NCBI GenBank assembly: GCA_030652475.1
Contig: JAUSAO010000012.1
Coordinates: 1 to 50,756, forward strand
From: Gallionella sp.
GTDB lineage: Bacteria; Pseudomonadota; Gammaproteobacteria; Burkholderiales; Gallionellaceae
Direction: 5' to 3'
DNA length: 50,756 bases
Positions 16,326-25,354 of the stretch are shown in pieces. The notes under the pieces are model-generated. The model was given only the letters and a program-made list of their open reading frames with translations, was not told where the DNA came from and searched no databases. The position numbers and the translations under genes are program-made. Positions within the stretch are counted from its first letter, which is position 1, and each line of letters starts with the position of its first letter.

Positions 16326-19300
16326 ATGAACAACCAGACAGCCATACAGTCCGTGCAGACAAGGCAGATGTTCGCTGCAAGTGCGATATCGCTGTTTACC
16401 AGCACATTGCTTGCGGCGATTTTGGCATTCATACAGCGAGATGCTATTGATCATGTCATCGTTTTTGCCTGGCTTTCCCTGATTGTGCTGGTCGCAGTTG
16501 CACGCGTCGCTCTCATTTTTGCTTACCGGCAGACTCCGCCGGATGACGATACGGCTACCCCGGTCTGGTTGACCCGGTTTCGTCTGGGCGTACTGGCGGC
16601 CGGAGTGGTGTGGGGCTCAGCCGGTTTTTTACTGTTTCCTGACGACCATCCACAGCATCAAATATTTCTGATCTTTATGCTGACCGGTTTAACGGCGGGC
16701 GGCGTCGTTTCCTATTCAGCCGATCTGCTCAGTGGCATCCTGTTTGCCGTATTGGTTATCGCGCCGCTGGTCGTCCGCCTGTTCGTTGCCGGAGACAACC
16801 TGTCTATCGCCATGGCCATGGCTGCACTGTTATATCTCGGCTTCATGCTCATGAGCCTGCGACACATAAACCGCAACCTGTGCGAGAACATCGCCTTGCG
16901 CCTTGAGGCCGCCGCCCGAGAAAGCACCGTGCGTGCCAGTGAGGAACGCTACCGTTTATTGCTGAGTCATTCGCCGGTTGGCATTTTTCATTACGACACC
17001 CGCCTCATCATCACCTATTGCAACGACCGCCTTGCCGATATTCTGCGCAGTTCGACAGAGCGCATCGCCGGACTGGATATGAACCTGCTCAAGGACCCGT
17101 CCTTACTGCCCGCTTTGCATCGTGCGCTGACAGGCGAAATTGGCTATTACGAAGGTTATTATCGCGCCACCTTCAGCGAAGCAGATGGATCGATAGCCAT
17201 GACTTGCGCCGCTTCACGGGATGACAGCGGCAAGATCACCGGCGGGATTGCCATCGTTGAGGACATCACCATACGCAAACAAATCGAGGAATCCATTGAG
17301 GAGAATCGGGAGAAATTTCACGCCTTGAGCGAAGCCGCATTTGAAGCTATTTTCATTTCTGAAAAGGGAGTGTGCCTGGAACAGAATTCACGTGCACAGG
17401 AAATGTTCGGCTATACGGCAGCAGAAGCCATCGGCAAGCCAGGCACGGAATGGGTGGCGCCAAAGGATCGTGACCTGGTGCTGAAGAACATGATATCCGG
17501 TTACGAGTTGCCCTATGAAGTCACGGCATTACGCAAGGATGGCTCAACCTTTCCCGCGTCTATTTGCGGAAGAATGATGCATTACAAAGGCAAAACCGTT
17601 CGTGTCACGTCGCTGAGAGACATTTCCGAGCAGAAGCAGGCAGAGCATGACCTGCGCATCGCCGCCACCGCCTTTGAGTCTCGTGAAGGCATGCTGATCA
17701 CCGATGCCGACAGCATCATACTGCGGGTAAACAGCACTTTCACCCAAATCACCGGTTACACGCCGGAAGAAGTGATAGGCAAGAATCCGCGCCTGCTCAA
17801 CTCCGGGCTGCAAACAGCAGACTTTTACGCGGCCATGTGGGGGGAAATTAACCAGTCAGGTTCGTGGGAAGGCGAAATCTGGAACCGGCGCAAGAATGGC
17901 GAAATCTACCCGGAATATCTCACCATCACCGCAGTGAAGGATAAAAGCGGCAACATCACGAATTACGTGGCTTCACTCTCCGACATCACCGTGAGAAAGG
18001 CGGCAGAAGATGAAATCCAGAACCTGGCGTACTACGACCCGCTTACTCATCTGCCCAACCGGCGTCTGCTGATGGACAGACTCAATCATGCACTGGCTTC
18101 CGGCACCCGCAACGGTCGGCAAGGTGCGCTGCTGTTCATTGATCTGGACAATTTCAAAACCCTCAACGATACCCTCGGCCACAACATCGGCGATCTGCTG
18201 CTGCAACAGGTAGCCTTCAGGCTGGCATCCTGCGTGCGCGAAGGCGACACCGTGGCGCGTCTGGGCGGCGACGAATTCGTGGTGATGCTGGAAGATCTGA
18301 ACGGACAGGTGCTGGATGCGGCGGCGCAGACGGAAATTGTCTGTGAAAAGATCCTCGCCACGCTCAACCAGCCTTACCAGCTTGCCTCGTATGAATGCCG
18401 CAGCAGCCCCAGCATTGGCGCCACCTTGTTCAACAACCAGGAACTGGCGATAGAAGAGCTGATGAAACAGGCCGACATCGCCATGTATCAGGCCAAGAAA
18501 GCCGGGCGCAACACCTTGCGCTTCTTCGACCCGATGATGCAAGACACCATCAATGCGCGCGCCACGTTGGAAAGCGAATTACACATGGCGCTTGAGCATC
18601 ATCAATTCCGCTTGCATTACCAGATCCAGGTGGACAGCGCGAACCGCCCGCTGGGGGCAGAGGCTTTGATCCGCTGGTTCCACCCCGGACGCGGCATGGT
18701 ATCCCCCGCACAATTCATTCCGTTGGCGGAAGAAACCGGATTGATCCTGCCGATAGGGTTATGGGTGCTGGAAACGGCATGCGCCCAACTCAAGACATGG
18801 GAACAAAACACTTTTACCCGCGATCTGGTGCTGGCGGTGAACGTCAGCGCCAGACAATTCCGCCAGGCGGATTTTGTGACTCAAGTACAGACAACCGTGC
18901 AACGCCACGCCGTCAACCCGGTGCGGCTCAAACTGGAACTGACTGAAAGCCTGTTGCTGGAGAACATCGAAGAAACGATAGCCAAGATGAATGCATTGAA
19001 CGAGATCGGCATTCAGTTTTCACTGGACGATTTCGGTACCGGCTATTCATCCTTGCAATACCTGAAGCGACTGTCGCTGACACAGCTCAAGATTGACCAG
19101 TCATTCGTGCGCGATATTGCCACCGATAGCAGCGATAAAGCGATAGTGCGCACCATTATTGCGATGGCACACAGCCTGAATCTGGATGTGATTGCCGAGG
19201 GGGTGGAAACGGAAGATCAGCAGCATCTCCTGATCAATAAAGGCTGCACCCACTTTCAGGGCTATCTGTTCAGCAGACCTGTGCCGATAGCACAATTCGA

Positions 19301-19409
19301 GGCGCAGCTAAGGGGCGAACAACTTGTCACCGGCCTTCAGGCCGGTGGATTTAGACGGCCTCAAGGCCGGGGTTTCAAACCGAATCGGAATCTGGATGAA
19401 AATGCATGA
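16326..19409 (+). CDS. Membrane PAS-GGDEF-EAL cyclic di-GMP enzyme
   Basis: This 1027-aa protein has an N-terminal membrane region of about six helices (roughly 10-185), three PAS domains (about 205-320, 330-450, 455-570), a GGDEF domain (about 580-745) and an EAL domain (about 755-1005). The cyclase motif is intact (GGDEF, 647-651) with an RxxD inhibitory site (REGD, 638-641). The phosphodiesterase motif EALIRW (from 779), LDDFGTGYSS and IDQSFVRD suggest an active EAL domain, so the protein could both make and degrade cyclic di-GMP. The start at 16326 removes 17 residues that would be translated from a dispersed repeat. The last 30 residues are encoded by palindromic repeats. Confidence 0.92.
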   Translation: MNNQTAIQSVQTRQMFAASAISLFTSTLLAAILAFIQRDAIDHVIVFAWLSLIVLVAVARVALIFAYRQTPPDDDTATPVWLTRFRLGVLAAGVVWGSAGFLLFPDDHPQHQIFLIFMLTGLTAGGVVSYSADLLSGILFAVLVIAPLVVRLFVAGDNLSIAMAMAALLYLGFMLMSLRHINRNLCENIALRLEAAARESTVRASEERYRLLLSHSPVGIFHYDTRLIITYCNDRLADILRSSTERIAGLDMNLLKDPSLLPALHRALTGEIGYYEGYYRATFSEADGSIAMTCAASRDDSGKITGGIAIVEDITIRKQIEESIEENREKFHALSEAAFEAIFISEKGVCLEQNSRAQEMFGYTAAEAIGKPGTEWVAPKDRDLVLKNMISGYELPYEVTALRKDGSTFPASICGRMMHYKGKTVRVTSLRDISEQKQAEHDLRIAATAFESREGMLITDADSIILRVNSTFTQITGYTPEEVIGKNPRLLNSGLQTADFYAAMWGEINQSGSWEGEIWNRRKNGEIYPEYLTITAVKDKSGNITNYVASLSDITVRKAAEDEIQNLAYYDPLTHLPNRRLLMDRLNHALASGTRNGRQGALLFIDLDNFKTLNDTLGHNIGDLLLQQVAFRLASCVREGDTVARLGGDEFVVMLEDLNGQVLDAAAQTEIVCEKILATLNQPYQLASYECRSSPSIGATLFNNQELAIEELMKQADIAMYQAKKAGRNTLRFFDPMMQDTINARATLESELHMALEHHQFRLHYQIQVDSANRPLGAEALIRWFHPGRGMVSPAQFIPLAEETGLILPIGLWVLETACAQLKTWEQNTFTRDLVLAVNVSARQFRQADFVTQVQTTVQRHAVNPVRLKLELTESLLLENIEETIAKMNALNEIGIQFSLDDFGTGYSSLQYLKRLSLTQLKIDQSFVRDIATDSSDKAIVRTIIAMAHSLNLDVIAEGVETEDQQHLLINKGCTHFQGYLFSRPVPIAQFEAQLRGEQLVTGLQAGGFRRPQGRGFKPNRNLDENA
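19328..19372. repeat. GGCCTTCAGGCC-type palindromic repeats inside the GGDEF-EAL gene end
   Basis: A perfect hairpin CACCGGCC-TTCA-GGCCGGTG (19328-19347) is followed by a second CGGCC-TCAA-GGCCG hairpin (19356-19370). Both lie in frame within the last 30 codons of the upstream gene, adding a Gly/Arg-rich tail. Such palindromes are common dispersed repeats and may also slow transcription ahead of the convergent livF. Confidence 0.8.
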
Positions 19410-19420
19410 ACCCCCCTCTG

Positions 19421-20134
19421 CTATGCGCCCAGGTAAGCGCGCTGTACGGCATCGCTGCCGAGCAAGTCGCAGGCCGCGCCTGACAAGGTGACCGCGCCGC
19501 TCTCCATCACATAGCCGCGCCCGGCCACCTGCAAGGCGAGTCTGGCGTTCTGTTCGACCAGCAATATGCTCATGCCCTGAGCGGCAACTTCGCGTATGGT
19601 TTCAAAAATCTTTTTCACCATCAACGGCGCCAGACCCATGCTGGGTTCGTCCAGCATCAAAAGGCGCGGACGGCTCATCAAGGCACGCGCCATCGCCAGC
19701 ATCTGCTGTTCGCCGCCGGACAGCGTTCCAGCCAGCTGATCTTTTCGTTCGATCAGGCGTGGGAACAAGACATACATGCGCGCCAGATCGGCGGCAATTT
19801 CGTCTTGATCGCAGCGACTGTAAGCACCCATCAGCAAGTTTTCGGCCACGGAGAGGCGGGCAAACACGCCGCGCCCTTCCGGCACCAACGCAATCCCCAT
19901 AGACACGCGCTGATGCGCCGCCACCTTATGCAAATTTTGCCCATCGAAGCAAATTTGTCCCGAACCGGGCACCAGCAGACCCGCCAGGGTCTTCAATGTG
20001 GTGGTCTTGCCCGCGCCGTTGCTGCCGATCAGCGCAACCAGCTCGCCGGGCGCGATACAAAGATCAATGCCTTTGACTGCCTGTATACCGCCATAACCGA
20101 CTTGCAGGTCACGCACATCTAGTATGTTATTCAT
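19421..20134 (-). CDS. livF: Branched-chain amino acid ABC transporter ATPase LivF
   Basis: This 237-aa ATPase energises a HAAT-type (branched-chain or related amino acid) importer. It has Walker A GSNGAGKTTT, signature LSGGEQQMLAMARALM, Walker B RLLMLDEPSMGLAP and the C-terminal YVMESGAVTLSG typical of LivF. I start at the ATG at 20134 (MNNILDVRDLQVGYGG); an upstream start at 20164 reads into the repeat. It is the last gene of livK-H-M-G-F and is separated from livG by a repeat element of about 170 bp. It converges on the GGDEF-EAL gene with 11 bp between stops. Confidence 0.93.
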   Translation of the reverse strand: MNNILDVRDLQVGYGGIQAVKGIDLCIAPGELVALIGSNGAGKTTTLKTLAGLLVPGSGQICFDGQNLHKVAAHQRVSMGIALVPEGRGVFARLSVAENLLMGAYSRCDQDEIAADLARMYVLFPRLIERKDQLAGTLSGGEQQMLAMARALMSRPRLLMLDEPSMGLAPLMVKKIFETIREVAAQGMSILLVEQNARLALQVAGRGYVMESGAVTLSGAACDLLGSDAVQRAYLGA

Positions 20135-20150
20135 CCAAAAAACCCATTTA

Positions 20151-20320
20151 TCCACGAAAGACACAAAAAAACACGAACGAATTCAAATAGATGAAAAGAT
20201 CAACTGAATCACCTAATAGGTGCGCTACCAAATTTAAACAACCTGTTGATTTATTTGAGAGCATTTTCTGTGCGGATTGCCTGCTTGAACCGTTTCGTGA
20301 CTTTCGTGCTTTTCGTGGAT
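20151..20320. repeat. CACGAA-array inverted repeat element, copy 1
   Basis: The left end TCCACGAAAGACAC (from 20151) and the right end ending TTTCGTGGAT (to 20320) are inverted arrays of CACGAAA-type units around about 110 bp of AT-rich sequence. The right 40 bp (TGCCTGCTT...TTTCGTGG) match, in inverse orientation, the left end of the copy at 23217. It separates livG from livF. Confidence 0.88.
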
Positions 20321-20330
20321 TAAAAAGGTT

Positions 20331-21104
20331 TTAAGCAGCATCGTCCACCCCCAGATAAGCGGCAATCACGGCGGGATTTTGACGCACTTCATCCGGCACG
20401 CCTTCGGCGATCTTTCTGCCGTAATCCAGCACCGCCACACGATCGCACAGCCCCATGATCAACTTCACATCGTGTTCGATCAGCATCACCGTGATGCCGG
20501 TGGAACGTATATCCTGCAGCAGCACTTTAAGGCTTTCCGTTTCGGTGGCATTCATTCCGGCAGCGGGTTCGTCCAGCGCCAGCAACAACGGATCGGTGGC
20601 CAGCGCGCGGGCGATTTCCAGACGGCGCTGTTCGCCGTAAGACAGATTTTTGGCCAGCGTCTGGTGTGCTTTCACGATACCGACGTAGCGCAGCAATTCG
20701 CGCGCACGTTCCGTTGAGGCGCGTTCCTCATTACGGGTAGATTTATTGCGCAACAACGCACCAAACACGCCGGCCTTTGTTCGCACATGGCGTCCTATCA
20801 TCACATTTTCCAGCGCGGTGAGATTGGCAAACAGGCGGATGTTCTGAAAAGTGCGCGCAATACCCGCCTGCGCCAGAAAATGTGGTTTGGGTGTTTGATA
20901 GCTGCGCCCGTTAAAATTAAATTCTCCCGCGTTCAACTGATACAGACCGGTGATGACGTTGAACAGCGTGGTCTTGCCCGCGCCGTTCGGACCGATCAGG
21001 CCGTAAATTTCGCCGCGTTTGATATGCAAGGACACCTCGCTCAACGCGCTCAATCCGCCGAACTGTTTGCCCACACCAGAAAGTTCCAACAAGGGGACAG
21101 TCAT
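20331..21104 (-). CDS. livG: Branched-chain amino acid ABC transporter ATPase LivG
   Basis: This 257-aa ATPase partners LivF. Walker A is GPNGAGKTTLFNVITGLY, with the LivG-type QAGIARTFQNIRLFANLTALENVM segment, signature LSYGEQRRLEIARAL, Walker B LLALDEPAAGMN and the C-terminal CDRVAVLDYGRKIAEG. These separate LivG from LivF. The start overlaps the livM stop codon by ATGA, so the two are coupled. A CACGAA-type repeat follows before livF. Confidence 0.94.
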   Translation of the reverse strand: MTVPLLELSGVGKQFGGLSALSEVSLHIKRGEIYGLIGPNGAGKTTLFNVITGLYQLNAGEFNFNGRSYQTPKPHFLAQAGIARTFQNIRLFANLTALENVMIGRHVRTKAGVFGALLRNKSTRNEERASTERARELLRYVGIVKAHQTLAKNLSYGEQRRLEIARALATDPLLLALDEPAAGMNATETESLKVLLQDIRSTGITVMLIEHDVKLIMGLCDRVAVLDYGRKIAEGVPDEVRQNPAVIAAYLGVDDAA

Positions 21105-22222
21105 ACTATTTCCGCTGCCTCGTCGGTTTCAAGCTCGCGGCGGCGCACCCTGGACGGCCATATACCTGCCGGACGGTACAGCATCACCACAATCAACGCC
21201 GTGCCAAACAGCAACATGCGCAAGCTTTCCGGGTCAATGAGGGTTTTGCCGAACAGCGCCTGTTGCAGCGGCACGACGCTATGGCGCAACACTTCCGGCA
21301 ACAGGGCCAGCAGCAATCCGCCCAGGATCACCCCGTAGATGTTGCCCATTCCACCCAATACCACCATACACAGCACCATGATGGATTCCATCAGGCTGAA
21401 GCTTTCCGGGCTGACAAAACCCTGAAACCCCGCAAACAAGGTGCCGGACACACCGCCGAACATCGCGCCCATCGCGAAGGCCAGCAACTTGAGGTTGCGG
21501 GTATTGATGCCCATGGAAGAGGCGGCGATTTCGTCCTCGCGTATCGCCATCCAGGCTCGTCCGATGCGCGATTTTTCCAGACGTTGCGAGACAAACACCA
21601 CCAGCGCGGCAAAGCCTAAAAACAGGTAGAAATACAGGTGTACCGAAGGCAGCACGATGCCGAATATCTCCTGCGTGGCATTGAGCGACACGCCCGCCAT
21701 ACTGATCGGATCGATCCGGCTGATGCCTTGTGGGCCGTTGGTCAGATTGATCGGCGCATTCAGATTGTTCATGAAAATACGAATGATTTCACCGAAACCC
21801 AAGGTCACGATGGCCAGATAATCGCCGCGCAGGCGCAAGGTCGGCGCACCCAGCAATACACCGAAGCCGCCCGCCAGCAACGCCGCCAATGGCACGACCA
21901 GCCAGAATGACAAATGCAATCCATCGGGGAACAACAGCGGAAACGCCAGCGCCAGATGCGGCGAACCGGTCAGCGCATAGCAATACGCCCCCACCGCGAA
22001 GAACGCGATATACCCCAGATCCAGCAGGCCCGCGTAGCCGACCACGATGTTCAGCCCCAGGGCCAGCATGATGTAGAGCATCGCAAAGTCCATGATGCGC
22101 ACCCAGCCGCGTCCGAGCAGGGCATCGGTTGCGAACGGCAACAGCAACACCGCCGCGAACATCAGGCAGAGCGTGAATTTCGTAGGTTGGGTTCCCCCTC
22201 CCGGGGACAAGAGCTGTTTCAT
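21101..22222 (-). CDS. livM: Branched-chain amino acid ABC transporter permease LivM
   Basis: This 373-aa permease has about nine to ten membrane helices and the LivM signatures LGLNIVVGYAGLLDLGYIAF and the EAA-type loop around RAWMAIREDEIAASSMGIN. It forms the channel with LivH. I start at the ATG at 22222 (MKQLLSPGG); a TTG at 22267 would add 15 residues and overlap livH. The Shine-Dalgarno region is weak for both. The stop overlaps the livG start. A C-terminal RRRELETDEAAEIV tail is hydrophilic. Confidence 0.91.
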   Translation of the reverse strand: MKQLLSPGGGTQPTKFTLCLMFAAVLLLPFATDALLGRGWVRIMDFAMLYIMLALGLNIVVGYAGLLDLGYIAFFAVGAYCYALTGSPHLALAFPLLFPDGLHLSFWLVVPLAALLAGGFGVLLGAPTLRLRGDYLAIVTLGFGEIIRIFMNNLNAPINLTNGPQGISRIDPISMAGVSLNATQEIFGIVLPSVHLYFYLFLGFAALVVFVSQRLEKSRIGRAWMAIREDEIAASSMGINTRNLKLLAFAMGAMFGGVSGTLFAGFQGFVSPESFSLMESIMVLCMVVLGGMGNIYGVILGGLLLALLPEVLRHSVVPLQQALFGKTLIDPESLRMLLFGTALIVVMLYRPAGIWPSRVRRRELETDEAAEIV

Positions 22223-22250
22223 CACGCAACCCAACGCATAGTGAAGATTT

Positions 22251-23174
22251 TTAGGCACGTTCGGCAAGCCGTTCCCCCAACAATCCTGACGGCCTGAATA
22301 CCAGCACCGCGATCAGCACAAAGAAGGCAAACACGTCCTGGTATTGGCTACCCAGAAATCCGCCGGTCAGGTCACCGATGTAGCCCGCCCCCAGGCTTTC
22401 GATCAGGCCCAGCAACAATCCGCCCAACATCGCCCCGCGCAGATTGCCTATCCCGCCCAGCACCGCCGCAGTGAAGGCTTTAAGCCCGAGCATGAATCCC
22501 ATGTAGTAATGTGCGAGACCGTAGTTGGCACTGACCATCAGCCCGGCTATGGCGGCCAGCGCCGAGCCCAGCATGAATGTGATGGAAATCACGCGATTGA
22601 TATCGACGCCCATCAGTTGCGCGGCATGCTGGTTTTCGGCCACGGCACGCATCGCGCGCCCCAGACGAGTGCGGTGCACCACCAACATCAGGCCGGTCAT
22701 TATCATCACGGCCATGATGACGATGATGATCTGGATATCGTTGATGATTGCACCACCGATGTGATGTGGCTGATTGTTTATCAATTGCGGAAAGGCGTGA
22801 TACTCGCGCCCCCAGATCATCATCGCCAAATTTTGCAGCACAATGGAGACGCCGATTGCGGTAATCAGCGGCGCCAGACGCGGCGCGTGGCGCAAGGGAC
22901 GGTAGGCGACACGCTCAATCCCGTAACCCAGGGCCATGCAACCCGCCATCGCCAGTATCAAACTTAGCGGCAAGGCCAGCAACGGCGAAACATCCCAACC
23001 GATCAGCGCTGTCAGCGCAGAGAGTGCCAGCATCGCGCCAACCATCACCACCTCGCCGTGCGCGAAGTTGATCAGTCCTAAGATGCCATAGACCATGGTG
23101 TAGCCCAAGGCGACCAGCGCATATACGCTGCCTTGCACCAGACCGTTGATGATTTGCTGTAGGAAGATTTCCAT
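22251..23174 (-). CDS. livH: Branched-chain amino acid ABC transporter permease LivH
   Basis: This 307-aa permease has about eight helices. The start MEIFLQQIINGLVQGSVYAL, ALGYTMVYGILGLINFAHGE, and the cytoplasmic EAA-like loop GRAMRAVAENQHAAQLMGV are LivH hallmarks. It pairs with LivM in the membrane. It is followed by livM about 28 nt after its stop and preceded by the second CACGAA-type repeat, which separates it from livK. Confidence 0.94.
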   Translation of the reverse strand: MEIFLQQIINGLVQGSVYALVALGYTMVYGILGLINFAHGEVVMVGAMLALSALTALIGWDVSPLLALPLSLILAMAGCMALGYGIERVAYRPLRHAPRLAPLITAIGVSIVLQNLAMMIWGREYHAFPQLINNQPHHIGGAIINDIQIIIVIMAVMIMTGLMLVVHRTRLGRAMRAVAENQHAAQLMGVDINRVISITFMLGSALAAIAGLMVSANYGLAHYYMGFMLGLKAFTAAVLGGIGNLRGAMLGGLLLGLIESLGAGYIGDLTGGFLGSQYQDVFAFFVLIAVLVFRPSGLLGERLAERA

Positions 23175-23216
23175 TTACTGACGAATATTAGGCATCGACA
23201 TGATGAAAAAACATTG

Positions 23217-23396
23217 TCCACGAAAAACACGAAAATCACGAAACGGGGTAAGCAGGCATATCGCCATTGGCGATAACTCGCAAAATATCAAACTCATCAT
23301 TACGCAATTGTAAATATTCAACAATACAGTTCGATTCCTTGCTCCACACATGTTGTTTGTTTTTTCTTTAGTTTTGTTCGTGTCTTTCGTGGACAG
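23217..23396. repeat. CACGAA-array inverted repeat element, copy 2
   Basis: The left end (23217-23258) and right end (23377-23396) are inverted CACGAA arrays. The left end is the reverse complement of the right end of copy 1 over about 40 bp including the AAGCAGGCA tail, while the middle differs. The element lies between livK and livH. The two copies in one operon lie in opposite orientation. Confidence 0.88.
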
Positions 23397-23425
23397 AAGG
23401 ATTTTGTGGTTTTAGTGGATGTTCT

Positions 23426-24592
23426 CTATTGCGCCGCGCCGACCGTTTCCAGCGCCTGCCACTTGCCCTGTTTGACCTGATACAGCGTAACAGCCCCACC
23501 CTTGAGGTCGCCATTGCCGTCAAACTGAATGCGTGCCGTAATGCCTTCATGGGAAATATTAGCGAGAGCAGGCAAATATTTGGCGGGTTCAACTGAATCG
23601 GCTTTTTGCATCGCCGCAATCATCACGTTCACCGCATCATAGCAATAAGGCGCATAAAGCTGAATAGGCTGATATTTGGCGACGAAGCGCTCCGAAAATT
23701 CCTTGCCGCCGGGCATCTTGTCCAATGGCACGCCGGGCAACGAGGCGTAAGCCCCTTGCGCCGCATCGCCGGCCAGCTTGACGAATTCCGGGGTATAACC
23801 ACCATCGCCCATCATGAATTTCACCTTCAGGGCGAGCGCCTTGATCTGCCTGGCCATAGGCCCGCCTTGCGCATCCATGCCACCGTAAAACAACAACTCG
23901 GGCTGCTTGCCTTTTACCGCAGTCAGCACCGCGGTAAAATCCACTGACTTGTCGCTGGTGTATTCGTGCGCGACAATTTGCGCACCGGCCGCCTCTGCCG
24001 CCTTGATGAATTCATCTGCCAGTCCCTGTCCATAGGCTGTGCGATCGTCAATGATGGCGATCTTTTTTGCACCCAGATTTTTCACCGCATACTCGCCCAG
24101 TGCCCGCCCCTGCTGCGCATCGTTCGCCATCACGCGGAACGCCGTCTTGAAACCCTGCTGGGTATAGCTGACCGCCGTGGCCGAAGGTGAAATCTGGGCA
24201 ATGCCGTTATCGCTGTAAATTTTTGCAGCCGGAATAGTCGTGCCAGAATTGAGGTGGCCGATTACGCCGCTGACTTCATTATCCACCAGCTTCTGCGCGA
24301 CGATGGTCGCGGTCTTGGGATCCGCCTGATCGTCTTCGCTGATCAACTCGAAATGTATCTTGCGTCCGCCGATCACGATGCCCTTGGCATTGGCCTCATC
24401 GATCGCCATACGCGTGCCGTTTTCATTGTCTTTTCCCAGATGCGCCTGCGGCCCGGTGAGCGGGGCAGCCGCACCGATACGTACCACCCGATCACCTGAA
24501 GCAGCGGCTTCATCTGAAGAAGATTTGCCGCATGCGGACAGCGCCAATGCAAGAACTGCGAGTGATAACGAGAGTGCAGAACGAAATGACAT
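23426..24592 (-). CDS. livK: Branched-chain amino acid-binding lipoprotein (LivK/LivJ family)
   Basis: This 388-aa protein is the solute-binding component of the liv transporter (type I periplasmic-binding fold, about 35-380). A lipobox LSAC at about residue 18-21 predicts a lipid-anchored rather than free periplasmic protein. Core motifs are VRIGAAAPLTGPQAHLGKD near the start, VIGHLNSGTTIPAAKIYSDNG and KIAIIDDRTAYGQGLADEF. It is the first gene of the operon, separated from livH by a repeat of about 180 bp, which may lower downstream expression. Amino-acid specificity cannot be read from sequence alone. Confidence 0.92.
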   Translation of the reverse strand: MSFRSALSLSLAVLALALSACGKSSSDEAAASGDRVVRIGAAAPLTGPQAHLGKDNENGTRMAIDEANAKGIVIGGRKIHFELISEDDQADPKTATIVAQKLVDNEVSGVIGHLNSGTTIPAAKIYSDNGIAQISPSATAVSYTQQGFKTAFRVMANDAQQGRALGEYAVKNLGAKKIAIIDDRTAYGQGLADEFIKAAEAAGAQIVAHEYTSDKSVDFTAVLTAVKGKQPELLFYGGMDAQGGPMARQIKALALKVKFMMGDGGYTPEFVKLAGDAAQGAYASLPGVPLDKMPGGKEFSERFVAKYQPIQLYAPYCYDAVNVMIAAMQKADSVEPAKYLPALANISHEGITARIQFDGNGDLKGGAVTLYQVKQGKWQALETVGAAQ

Positions 24593-24660
24593 ATTAATTC
24601 CCGATTGTTAGGGCGAATGCCCAAAGGGTACAAGTGAATTCGCCCCTACCAGCTAACGAC

Positions 24661-24765
24661 TAAACCCGCAGGGGGCTTCCCCGCACAACTAAGCCCGCAA
24701 GGGGCTTCCCACGGAGCTACGGAAATAAATCTCCTGCTCCTGAATGAAGGGGGCGAAGCCCCAAG
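24661..24765. repeat. CCCGCAAGGGGCTT palindromic repeats
   Basis: Two tandem copies of an AARCCCGCARGGGGCTTCCC-type sequence (from about 24664 and 24689) are followed by a GGGGGCGAAGCCCC hairpin near 24750. Each copy can fold on itself. The 24593-24882 interval holds these repeats and the cytochrome terminator but no gene. Confidence 0.7.
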
Positions 24766-24834
24766 TTGTTGCGTGAACGACTATTGCGCGGATTATGCGG
24801 AGCAGGCGCACTGCTTGTCAATTTGATGGGCAAC

Positions 24835-24862
24835 AAAAAAGCCGACTTGCGCCGGCTTTTTT
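24835..24862. terminator. Bidirectional-looking terminator downstream of cytochrome c
   Basis: Six A residues, a GCCG/CGGC stem and six T residues form a symmetrical terminator 20 nt beyond the cytochrome stop codon. It would act on the minus-strand cytochrome gene. Confidence 0.82.
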
Positions 24863-24882
24863 GCATATTGCACAAGGCAAAT

Positions 24883-25209
24883 TTACTTGGCCAGACCCAG
24901 AACGAATTGAACCACTTCTTTCATCTGGTCTTGCTTCTTGCCAGCAGCGTCGTTAGCAGGCATAGGCATGGAACCCCATACGCCAGCGCCGCCCTTGGAT
25001 ACTTTAGCAATCAGCTTGGCTTCAGCTGTAGCGTCGCCCTTGTACTTCTTGGAAACATCCATGAAAGATGGGCCAACTACTTTCTTGTCAATTGCGTGAC
25101 AAGCTGTGCAGTTATTTTTCTTGGCCACGTCAGGCATGTCAGCTGCCATTGCGGAACCTGCAATCATCAAACCTGCTGCTACGGTCATGCTTACGACGAT
25201 AGATTTCAT
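24883..25209 (-). CDS. Soluble periplasmic cytochrome c (class I, c551/c8 type)
   Basis: This 108-aa precursor has a signal peptide (about 1-22, cleaved after AMA) and one class I cytochrome c domain. Haem attaches at CTACH (C34, C37, H38); the distal ligand is probably M83 in the GSMPMPAN loop, the pattern of cytochrome c551/c8 electron carriers. GGAG precedes the ATG at 25209 by 9 nt; an upstream in-frame ATG at 25233 is less likely. It lies downstream of a lipoprotein cytochrome whose C-terminal domain is a close relative. It would shuttle electrons in the periplasm; partner oxidases are not in the window. Confidence 0.92.
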   Translation of the reverse strand: MKSIVVSMTVAAGLMIAGSAMAADMPDVAKKNNCTACHAIDKKVVGPSFMDVSKKYKGDATAEAKLIAKVSKGGAGVWGSMPMPANDAAGKKQDQMKEVVQFVLGLAK

Positions 25210-25354
25210 ATATTCTCTCCGTTTTATGATCAAAAAACTAAAAATCGTGAAGGCTTAGCCTCCGCTGGTGATTCTAAACAACTCCGCTCAGTTTGCCTAC
25301 CTACTTCTCTGACCGTGAGCGACTAACGCGGGCGATCTCTCTCCGGTTGACAAC

